From NCBI RefSeq assembly GCF_000430685.1, contig NZ_KE387193.1, positions 98,346-162,345 of the forward strand: DNA of 64,000 nt, written 5' to 3'. The position numbers and the translations under genes are program-made. Origin of the DNA: Tuberibacillus calidus DSM 17572. Its GTDB lineage: Bacteria > Bacillota > Bacilli > Bacillales > Sporolactobacillaceae. Below, one piece after another: positions 57,653 to 64,000 of the stretch (the first letter of the stretch is position 1; each line of letters opens with the position of its first letter). The notes beneath the pieces were generated by a model that saw nothing but the letters and a program-made list of their open reading frames with translations, searched no databases and was not told the DNA's origin.

Positions 57653-58372
57653 TTATACCATTTTGTTAAATTCCTTTTGGAGACGGCGAATGATCCGTTT
57701 TTCTAACCTCGAAATATACGACTGAGAAATGCCAAGTTGGTCGGCGACATCTTTCTGTGTTTTTTCTTTTCCGCCTGATAGGCCGAAGCGTAGTTCCATA
57801 ATTTCTTTTTCGCGATCATTGAGCATGAGAATGGCCCGCTTAAGAAGCGTCCGGTCGACTTGCCGTTCCATATCCCTCGTGATGATATCTTCATCCGTTC
57901 CGAGAACATCGGATAAAAGCAATTCATTACCGTCCCAATCAACATTCAGCGGCTCATCAAATGACACCTCCGCGCGCGTTTTATTATTGCGCCGTAAATA
58001 CATTAAAATTTCATTCTCAATGCACCGGGAGGCATACGTCGCTAGTTTAATCTTTTTCTCTGGATTGAAGGTGTTCACGGCTTTAATTAAACCAATCGTT
58101 CCGATGCTGATTAAGTCTTCGATATTAATTTTCGTGTTTTCAAATTTACGAGCGATGTAGACGACCAATCTTAAATTCCGCTCAATGAGCGTGGAACGCG
58201 CCTCTTTGTCCCCCTGTGCTAATTTTTCCAACAGCGCCTTTTCTTCTTCCTTTGTTAACGGAGGGGGGAGGGCTTCACTTCCCCCTATGTAATAAATTTC
58301 CTTGGGTTTTAGGCCGATTTTTTCAAGCAGACGGTACCATTTTGTTTGAAGCAGAATCCAAATGCGTCTCAT
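57653..58372 (-). CDS. sigE: RNA polymerase sporulation sigma factor SigE precursor
   Basis: Early mother-cell sigma factor, made as inactive pro-sigma-E and cut by SpoIIGA. The 239-aa protein has a hydrophobic/basic pro-sequence starting [20 protein letters not shown], region 2 [17 protein letters not shown] and region 4 [23 protein letters not shown] 58372 follows GGAGGGG. It lies 18 bases after spoIIGA. Confidence 0.97.
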   Translation of the reverse strand: MRRIWILLQTKWYRLLEKIGLKPKEIYYIGGSEALPPPLTKEEEKALLEKLAQGDKEARSTLIERNLRLVVYIARKFENTKINIEDLISIGTIGLIKAVNTFNPEKKIKLATYASRCIENEILMYLRRNNKTRAEVSFDEPLNVDWDGNELLLSDVLGTDEDIITRDMERQVDRTLLKRAILMLNDREKEIMELRFGLSGGKEKTQKDVADQLGISQSYISRLEKRIIRRLQKEFNKMV

Positions 58373-58390
58373 ATTTACCCCTCCATTCAA

Positions 58391-59305
58391 TTATGATGCC
58401 GGCAAGGCGGTACCTTGTTGGATGAGATCTGGGTGCAGGATGCAGTTAAAGTCGTCTTCCTCGGAAAGCTTCTGATTGGTAAAAGCCACGAGCACTTTCT
58501 GACACGAAAGCCGTCCTTCGGGATGTTCAATCACCACTTCATCGGGCCTGAAAGCGACGGTCAATTCGCTATGTCCGCTAACTCCCCGATATGGGAGAAT
58601 GGAAACCCTCTTTACCCACGCTTCCGGGATTTGGCCGGTTGTTACGGCGGAGATTACATCCCCTGTTATTAAGGGTTCCGGTATAACCCCCAGAGCGGCT
58701 TTGTTTTCCACAAAAACAACGGGGAGTTGACGGGCGGGGTCATTGACTCCGTTTCCGGTATCAATCAATCCTTTGGCTTCAATCGTTTGATCATTAAAAC
58801 GAATGGAGACAGGGAATATCCCATCGGTTTTCCATTTTCGTAGAGCGACATCCTCCATTCTTTTTCTAGAAAACCACCATAAAACCGGAAAACCGATGAC
58901 AACAAGCGCCCAGCTGATCGGATCACCAAAACGCAGAGTACTGAAAGAAAGAAACGCCTCATATGATGCACTAGACTGAATGAAATAATGGATGGCAAAT
59001 AGCGAGCCGCCCAGCATAAACGCGGTAAAATAAAACATAAAAAAATTCTTGATGAAAAAGGAAAAACGCCGGTAACCGAAAACGATCCAGACGATGATGG
59101 CGGAATAAACCAGCTTTCCGACCGGGTGATAAAAAACCGGAGACAGCGGTGTAAATAAAAATAAGACGATAAGAGAGCTAAACAATGTTCCAGCGGCTAA
59201 ACGCCATGGCCGGACGTTCCGTTTCAGTACGATGGCTGTTAATTTTAATAACAAAAAATCAATAAAAACATTTAACAACCATACGACATCCAAGTAGACT
59301 ATCAA
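58391..59305 (-). CDS. spoIIGA: Sigma-E processing peptidase SpoIIGA
   Basis: Membrane aspartic protease that activates sigma-E after a SpoIIR signal. The 304-aa protein has five hydrophobic segments in the first 150 residues and the active-site GLIDTGNGVNDP with Asp at about residue 182, close to Asp183 of B. subtilis. TTG 59305, preceded by GGGTGAGG, gives the expected MIVYLDVVWLLN start; an ATG at 59347 lies at the -10 box. Confidence 0.95.
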   Translation of the reverse strand: MIVYLDVVWLLNVFIDFLLLKLTAIVLKRNVRPWRLAAGTLFSSLIVLFLFTPLSPVFYHPVGKLVYSAIIVWIVFGYRRFSFFIKNFFMFYFTAFMLGGSLFAIHYFIQSSASYEAFLSFSTLRFGDPISWALVVIGFPVLWWFSRKRMEDVALRKWKTDGIFPVSIRFNDQTIEAKGLIDTGNGVNDPARQLPVVFVENKAALGVIPEPLITGDVISAVTTGQIPEAWVKRVSILPYRGVSGHSELTVAFRPDEVVIEHPEGRLSCQKVLVAFTNQKLSEEDDFNCILHPDLIQQGTALPAS

Positions 59306-59336
59306 CCGCCTCACCCGCCGAATGTTGTTTGTCCTT

Positions 59337-59369
59337 AGTATAAACACGCGAACGGGAGAAGTCTGTCAT
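59337..59369 (-). promoter_or_regulatory. spoIIG-type promoter (sigma-A with wide spacing)
   Basis: Minus-strand ATGACA (59369-59364), 21-base spacer, TATACT (59342-59337). B. subtilis spoIIG has near-consensus hexamers 22 bases apart and depends on Spo0A; the layout here is similar. A 0A-box-like TTTTGTCGG is at 59413-59421 (+ strand), about 85-90 bases before the start. Confidence 0.55.
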
Positions 59370-59572
59370 TTTGGGGCGCGCATCAATTGTTATTTTGTAA
59401 AAATCGAAGGGGTTTTGTCGGTGGTTAGTTAGGTGAAGAAAATTGGTCTTTGAAAGGGAGAATTCTAAAAAATTTCCTCTGCCAAAATGCTAGCTCCGAA
59501 AAACCTTCTGAGCAAAGGTCAAGATCAATACTTTTTAGCTGGATTGAAAAATGATCGACATGCTTAACCGTA

Positions 59573-59616
59573 CAAAAATAAATCACCCTTTCAAACCAAG
59601 GAGTTTGAAAGGGTGA
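59573..59616 (-). terminator. Terminator after ftsZ
   Basis: TCACCCTTTCAAAC and GTTTGAAAGGGTGA form a 14-bp perfect stem with a 6-base loop, followed on the minus strand by TTTATTTTTG. It separates ftsAZ from spoIIGA. Confidence 0.92.
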
Positions 59617-59630
59617 TCAATATCTTTTAA

Positions 59631-60758
59631 TTAAGGACGGCGTCGGTTGCGATTGCGCAAGAAAGCCGGAATATCCAGCGCGTCCTCTTCATCATTTAAA
59701 GAAGGCGTGGTACGCGGCGCCTCATAATCATTGCGATATACTGGCGTTTTGTTGCTATTTACGGAGAGGTTTGGTCGTTCACGGCGGATCGGCTGTGGGC
59801 GCTCGGGAGACTCTTCGAACCCGGTCGCGATGACGGTAACGACGATTTCATCCTTTAAGTCTTCACTGATGACTGACCCGAAAATCATATTCACTTCCTG
59901 GTCAGCGGCATTCATGACGATGTCAGCCGCTTCATTTACTTCATAAAGACTCAGATTCGTACCGCCAGTGATGTTCATGATGACACCTTTTGCGCCGTCA
60001 ATGGATTTTTCCAACAAAGGACTGGAAATCGCCTTTTTCGCAGCGTCAACGGCACGGTTTTCCCCACTGGCAACTCCGATCGCCATTAACGCCGAGCCAC
60101 CTTCTGTCATGATTGTTTTGACATCAGCAAAATCCAAATTAATCAAACCAGGAACGGCAATTAAGTCAGAAATCCCTTGGACGCCTTGTCGCAGGACATT
60201 ATCAGCTTCGCGAAAGGCTTCTAGCATCGGCGTGTTGCGGTCAACGATTTCAAGCAGACGGTCATTTGGGATGACGATCAGCGTATCGACTTTTTCTTTC
60301 AGATTGCTGATACCGGTTGCTGCTTGCATGCTCCGCTTACGCCCTTCAAAGGTGAAAGGCCGGGTGCAAACGCCGACGGTAAGCGCTCCAAGGTCTTTAG
60401 CAATTTCAGCGATGACGGGAGCCGCACCAGTGCCTGTTCCCCCACCCATCCCCGCCGTAACAAAGACCATATCTGCTCCGGCGAGCACAGCTTCGATTTG
60501 TTCACGGCTTTCTTCAGCCGCTTTTTTACCTATATCAGGATTAGCCCCGGCTCCGAGACCGCGGGTCAATTTTTCACCTAATTGCAATTTCGTTGGTGCT
60601 TTAGATAATTTTAAGGCTTGGGCGTCGGTGTTAACGCATATGAATTCCACGCCTTGAACACCGCTTTCGATCATGCGATTGATGGCGTTCGAACCACCGC
60701 CTCCGACCCCGATCACCTTTATATTTGCGAGTTGATCCATCTCCATATACTCCAACAT
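59631..60758 (-). CDS. ftsZ: Cell division GTPase FtsZ
   Basis: Tubulin homologue forming the Z ring. The 375-aa protein has [14 protein letters not shown], the T4 signature [18 protein letters not shown] near residue 104, [13 protein letters not shown] and [11 protein letters not shown] (T7 loop), a short linker and the C-terminal peptide [14 protein letters not shown] that binds FtsA, SepF and others. ATG 60758 follows TAGGAGG. Confidence 0.98.
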   Translation of the reverse strand: MLEYMEMDQLANIKVIGVGGGGSNAINRMIESGVQGVEFICVNTDAQALKLSKAPTKLQLGEKLTRGLGAGANPDIGKKAAEESREQIEAVLAGADMVFVTAGMGGGTGTGAAPVIAEIAKDLGALTVGVCTRPFTFEGRKRSMQAATGISNLKEKVDTLIVIPNDRLLEIVDRNTPMLEAFREADNVLRQGVQGISDLIAVPGLINLDFADVKTIMTEGGSALMAIGVASGENRAVDAAKKAISSPLLEKSIDGAKGVIMNITGGTNLSLYEVNEAADIVMNAADQEVNMIFGSVISEDLKDEIVVTVIATGFEESPERPQPIRRERPNLSVNSNKTPVYRNDYEAPRTTPSLNDEEDALDIPAFLRNRNRRRP

Positions 60759-60793
60759 GCTATTTCCTCCTATATAATAATTCCCTCGCAAGA

Positions 60794-62080
60794 TTAATCG
60801 AAGAATGATTCATAGAGACTTTTCATTCTGGAAAGGACGCCGGCTTTTTGCTTTTTCGGCTCGGATTGTCCAGACCGTTTCGCGTTAAACCGCTTATGAG
60901 GCGTTTCACTACTATGCGGTGAAACGGCTTTGGCGACATCTTTTCCTTGTATTTTCACATTATGATAGGCAAATTTGATCAATCCAACGGAGACGGTATA
61001 TTGTGGCTCACGAACCCCGATATAATCCGGGATCGCCACTCGTACATTGTGATCGAGTTCGTGTTGTGCTAACTCGAGAACGCCGGGCATAGCCGTCGTG
61101 CCCCCTGTCAATATGTAACCTCCGGGTAAATCATAAAAACCCATGCGCCGAATTTCTTCTTGGACCATATCTAGAATCTCTGCCATGCGCGGTTCAATGA
61201 TATAGGCGAGATCCAGTTGCGTGCGAATTTCTTCGGCTGATGAACCAATTTTGGACACTTTCACCTTTTCATCAACAGACGCTAATCCGTAAAAGGCATG
61301 TCCATGTTTAATTTTTATTTTTTCGGCTTCTTCCATCGGTGTTCTTAATCCGATCGACAAGTCCTTTGTCACGTGATTACCGCCAACCGGCAGGACCGAA
61401 GTGGCCATCAAGATGCCTTGATCGAAAACGGAAATCGTCGTGGAACCACCGCCGATATCCACCAATGCGACGCCGATGTTTTTTTCGTCTTTTGATAACG
61501 CCACGGAACCGAGTGCAAGCGGTGAAAGACAAATATCCGCAATCTCGAGACCAGCCTTTTCCACGCAGCGCAATAAATTGTGGAGAATCGTCTTGGATCC
61601 GGTGATAATCGTTCCTTCCATCTCCAAACGCACACCGATCATGCCGCGCGGATCATTGATCTCCTCCAGTCCATCGACGATAAACTGGTGGGGAATGCAG
61701 TCGATGATTTCTTGTTCGGGTGGGATCGGGATGACCTGTGCTGCCTCAATAACACGCGCGATGTCTTCATCACCGATTTCCCTTGTCTCACTTGATACAG
61801 CCACGACACCGTGACAAGGTTGCAGATGAACGTGATTCCCACTCACGCCGACAATGACACTTTGAATTTTAAGACCTACCATTCTTTCAGCTTGTTCAAC
61901 GGCATTCTGTATGGAACGCACGGTTTCATCAATATCGACAATCGAGCCTTTCTTTATTCCGCTTGATGGTGCCTTACCTATGCCAATGACATTGAGCGCA
62001 TCTCCTGCCATTTCACCAATGATGACTTTAACTGTGGATGTACCGATGTCCAAGCTCACATAAATATCCTTGTTGTTCAA
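60794..62080 (-). CDS. ftsA: Cell division protein FtsA
   Basis: Actin-like ATPase that anchors FtsZ. The 428-aa protein has the phosphate-1 motif [31 protein letters not shown] (phosphate 2), [15 protein letters not shown] and the C-terminal amphipathic helix [16 protein letters not shown] start 62080 has GGGAGGTG upstream. A sigma-H-like promoter lies about 80 bases before it. The sbp, ylxX and ylxW genes usually between divIB and ftsA are absent. Confidence 0.97.
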   Translation of the reverse strand: MNNKDIYVSLDIGTSTVKVIIGEMAGDALNVIGIGKAPSSGIKKGSIVDIDETVRSIQNAVEQAERMVGLKIQSVIVGVSGNHVHLQPCHGVVAVSSETREIGDEDIARVIEAAQVIPIPPEQEIIDCIPHQFIVDGLEEINDPRGMIGVRLEMEGTIITGSKTILHNLLRCVEKAGLEIADICLSPLALGSVALSKDEKNIGVALVDIGGGSTTISVFDQGILMATSVLPVGGNHVTKDLSIGLRTPMEEAEKIKIKHGHAFYGLASVDEKVKVSKIGSSAEEIRTQLDLAYIIEPRMAEILDMVQEEIRRMGFYDLPGGYILTGGTTAMPGVLELAQHELDHNVRVAIPDYIGVREPQYTVSVGLIKFAYHNVKIQGKDVAKAVSPHSSETPHKRFNAKRSGQSEPKKQKAGVLSRMKSLYESFFD

Positions 62081-62157
62081 TTCCCGGCACCTCCCTTGCC
62101 CTTTCGCTCATTTATATTCATGAGTCTTAAAACATCGAAATAGAGTCATAGAAAAAT

Positions 62158-62185
62158 ATTCAACATAGAGTCACGCGAATCCTTT
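62158..62185 (-). promoter_or_regulatory. Sigma-H-like promoter of ftsAZ
   Basis: Minus-strand AAAGGATTC (62185-62177), 12-base spacer, GTTGAAT (62164-62158). This fits the sigma-H consensus RNAGGAWWW-N11-12-RNNGAAT except for one base. B. subtilis ftsAZ also has a sigma-H promoter for polar septation. The repeat TGACTCTAT occurs twice here, 27 bases apart. Confidence 0.6.
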
Positions 62186-62334
62186 TTTCTTTTATTATTT
62201 TTCTCATTGTTTCTCTATTATTTAAATGGATGTTCACTTCAGTTCCGTCATTGGGCACGATTTTCCATCCGCAGCTAAATACTAGTCTATACGAAGTTCA
62301 TCACTGAGAAAATATGTCATTTGGTCATTTATTG

Positions 62335-63117
62335 TTATTTGCCACTAGTCTTTTTGTCCTTAGACTCAGAAAGCGGCCGCCAAGAAGCCCCCATCGTTAA
62401 ATCGATCACGCCTCGACCCTTTTTATCTTCGGATAAAATGGTCATAATCCCCGGGTAAAGCTTCATTTTATCAGCCAAAGTTCCGATCTCTGCCAAAACT
62501 TGCTGACCACCATTCATATAAAGCACAATCAAATCTTCACCTTTCGCTTCATCGGCTGGTAAGATTTCCGATATCGTATGTACTAAGGCCGGCGGCATCC
62601 GGGTTAGCTGCTTCGCTAAACTTTCGAGGGCCGCACCTTCTTTAAATCCGTGTATAATCGGCGCATCCGTTGGTAAAATTTGTTCGGGATCCTGCTTGAC
62701 AATCGCCCCATTTTCCAAAATAGGAATATAAACATCCCCATTTTTAAGATAGGCGATGCGGCGGTATTCCGTAATTCGGATATCAACGGTTGCCGGAAAC
62801 TGTTTTCGAACGTCAGCCTCTTTGACCATGATTAATTTTTTTATATCCGCTTCCGCCTTTGCCGCGTTAACATCCCAAATTTTACTTTTTTCGGAGAGGT
62901 GGGCAGCTTTTTTCACCGCATCCGCCGAAATATGGTGATTGCCCTTAACGACGAGATGGCGGACATTGCTTATGGGAGAAACGAGGTAAACCAACACAGC
63001 GATAAGCAGAAAAAAAATCGTGGAATAAATGATGAGTCGGCGGTTGGCCTTTTGGCGGCGTCGTTCCTTTAATTTCGGTATCCGATCATCAAGGTGAATC
63101 ACTTTTTTATCGGTCAT
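62335..63117 (-). CDS. divIB: Cell division protein DivIB/FtsQ
   Basis: Bitopic divisome protein. The 260-aa protein has a basic cytoplasmic tail (KLKERRRQKANRR), one transmembrane helix (residues about 28-46), a POTRA domain (ISNVRHLVVKGNHHISADAV) and a beta domain, ending in a charged tail. ATG 63117 follows GGACGGGG. murB, normally just upstream, is absent. Confidence 0.93.
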   Translation of the reverse strand: MTDKKVIHLDDRIPKLKERRRQKANRRLIIYSTIFFLLIAVLVYLVSPISNVRHLVVKGNHHISADAVKKAAHLSEKSKIWDVNAAKAEADIKKLIMVKEADVRKQFPATVDIRITEYRRIAYLKNGDVYIPILENGAIVKQDPEQILPTDAPIIHGFKEGAALESLAKQLTRMPPALVHTISEILPADEAKGEDLIVLYMNGGQQVLAEIGTLADKMKLYPGIMTILSEDKKGRGVIDLTMGASWRPLSESKDKKTSGK

Positions 63118-63156
63118 AATTACCCCGTCCAAAAATCGTCAACATGTATATAGACT

Positions 63157-63162
63157 ATTATA
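63157..63162 (-). promoter_or_regulatory. Extended -10 promoter of divIB
   Basis: Minus-strand TGTTATAAT: consensus -10 TATAAT with a TG extension, about 40 bases before the divIB start. No strong -35 seen. Confidence 0.55.
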
Positions 63163-63208
63163 ACATTTATTTCGGATCGCTTCTTGCATTTCTTGATCCA
63201 TTTTTCCC

Positions 63209-64000
63209 CTAACTGTTCATAACGGTTTGAACAACCTGGTAAAGCCGCTCTGCCGCATCTGGGATGCCAACTTTACGCGCAGCGGTTTTCATTGCGGTTA
63301 ATCGCTCTTCGTCTGTCAATATACGGCCTATCTCGCTTAAAAGGCGCTCGCCGCTTAATTCCTGTTCCGTGATTACTAACGCTGCCCCGCTCTTCTCGAG
63401 AGCTCTTGCGTTTTTCTCTTGATGATTATTCGTCACATAAGGGCTTGGAATGAGAATGCTTGGTAACCCGAGTGCTGTTAACTCGGCGATCGTTGTTGCT
63501 CCTGCTCTTGAGACAACAAGATCTGTCACCGCCAAAACGTCAGCCATATTGTGTAAAAACGGTTTAATGATGACGTTCGGCGCAAGACCGATTCTTTTTG
63601 CTTCTTCTATCACTTTATCATAATGAACATCACCGGTCACATATAAAATTTGGTAAGCTTTATCCTTTATTTTTCCGAGAAGTGCAAGGACTGCATCGTT
63701 AATCGGCCTTGCCCCGCGGCTACCACCAAAAATTAAGACAGTCTTTTTGCCTGGGACAAGCCCTGTGGCGTCATAGGCTTTTTTTCGGTCACCGTTCAAA
63801 ATTTCAGATGCTCGCGGATTACCGGTGACAACGGTTTTTTCTTGCGGAAAATATGCCGCCGCTTCCTTCATCGATACAGCTATTTTATCGACATATTTAC
63901 TTAAAAATTTATTCGTTAATCCCGGAACGCTATTTTGCTCATGGATGACAGTTGGCACACCGCTTTTGGCCGCTGCATAAAGAACAGGGCCGCAAACATA
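63209..64000 (-). CDS. murG: MurG: UDP-GlcNAc-lipid I N-acetylglucosaminyltransferase (5' end outside window)
   Basis: Adds GlcNAc to lipid I to make lipid II at the inner membrane face. The reading frame is open to the window edge; the first visible residues [20 protein letters not shown] match the N-terminal domain. [24 protein letters not shown] and [20 protein letters not shown] are donor and acceptor sites. About 263 C-terminal residues are present, so about 100 are missing at the N-terminus. It ends about 75 bases before the divIB promoter region. Confidence 0.96.
   Translation of the reverse strand, partial: YVCGPVLYAAAKSGVPTVIHEQNSVPGLTNKFLSKYVDKIAVSMKEAAAYFPQEKTVVTGNPRASEILNGDRKKAYDATGLVPGKKTVLIFGGSRGARPINDAVLALLGKIKDKAYQILYVTGDVHYDKVIEEAKRIGLAPNVIIKPFLHNMADVLAVTDLVVSRAGATTIAELTALGLPSILIPSPYVTNNHQEKNARALEKSGAALVITEQELSGERLLSEIGRILTDEERLTAMKTAARKVGIPDAAERLYQVVQTVMNS

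Noticed and set aside
59968-60657. Long open frame antisense to ftsZ
   Set aside because: It lies within a strongly coding gene on the other strand, has low-complexity Ser/Arg/Pro composition and no ribosome site.

Overview
The window is a stretch of core chromosome from an endospore-forming, low-to-moderate G+C member of the Bacillales. SigE, SigG, SpoIIGA, SpoVM, a YlyA-like protein and an AsnO-type asparagine synthetase mark a spore former. Gene order follows the Bacillus subtilis murG-ftsAZ-sigEG-ylm-divIVA-ileS-pyr-priA-prkC-rpmB-plsX-smc-ffh-trmD block, read right to left. Several genes normally in that block are absent, which points to a lineage some way from B. subtilis (a Sporolactobacillaceae-like bacterium would fit, but the sequence alone does not decide this).

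Layout from left to right; almost everything is on the minus strand. 1-2.3 kb: noncoding leader and asnO (+). 2.3-7.3 kb: trmD, rimM, khpA, rpsP, ffh, ylxM, ftsY (translation and protein targeting). 7.3-11.3 kb: smc, and a small + strand DUF1128 gene sitting between smc and rnc. 11.4-16 kb: rnc, acpP, fabG, fabD, plsX, fapR, with a FapR operator and promoter ahead of fapR. 16-20.3 kb: recG, sdaAA, sdaAB, an apparent deletion scar of fakA, and the asp23-like yloU. 20.4-23.2 kb: rpmB (+), the 26-codon spoVM, thiN-thiT under a TPP riboswitch, and rpe. 23-34 kb: rsgA, prkC, stp, rsmB, fmt, priA, coaBC, rpoZ, gmk, remA. 34.2-36 kb: rqcH (+). 36-46.5 kb: pyrimidine operon pyrR-B-C-carA-carB-pyrK-D-F-E with two PyrR attenuators. 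46.5-49 kb: an inverted-repeat MITE-like insertion, rluD, lspA, ylyA. 49-52.3 kb: ileS with an isoleucine T-box. 52-56.4 kb: divIVA, ylmH, ylmG, sepF, ylmE, ylmD, ylmC. 56.8-59.3 kb: sigG, sigE, spoIIGA. 59.6-64 kb: ftsZ, ftsA, divIB and a murG running off the end.

The genes form regulatory units whose signals can be read directly: TPP riboswitch with terminator (thiT-thiN), PyrR attenuation (pyr), T-box (ileS), FapR box (fapR-plsX-fabDG-acpP), and promoter-like sequences for sigma-H (ftsAZ), Spo0A/sigma-A with wide spacing (spoIIG), sigma-F (sigG) and sigma-E (spoVM). Many starts are GTG or TTG and were placed by Shine-Dalgarno spacing and by the N-terminus usual for the family.

I did not find an undescribed defence, mobile or metabolic system. 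The most unusual observations are the fakA remnant, the inverted-repeat element that supplies the last codons of rluD and abuts the pyr promoter, the reversed DUF1128 gene splitting rnc from smc, and the set of missing neighbours (rplS, ylqD, rlmN, def, fakA, pyrP, ylmA, bpr, sbp/ylxX/ylxW, murB).
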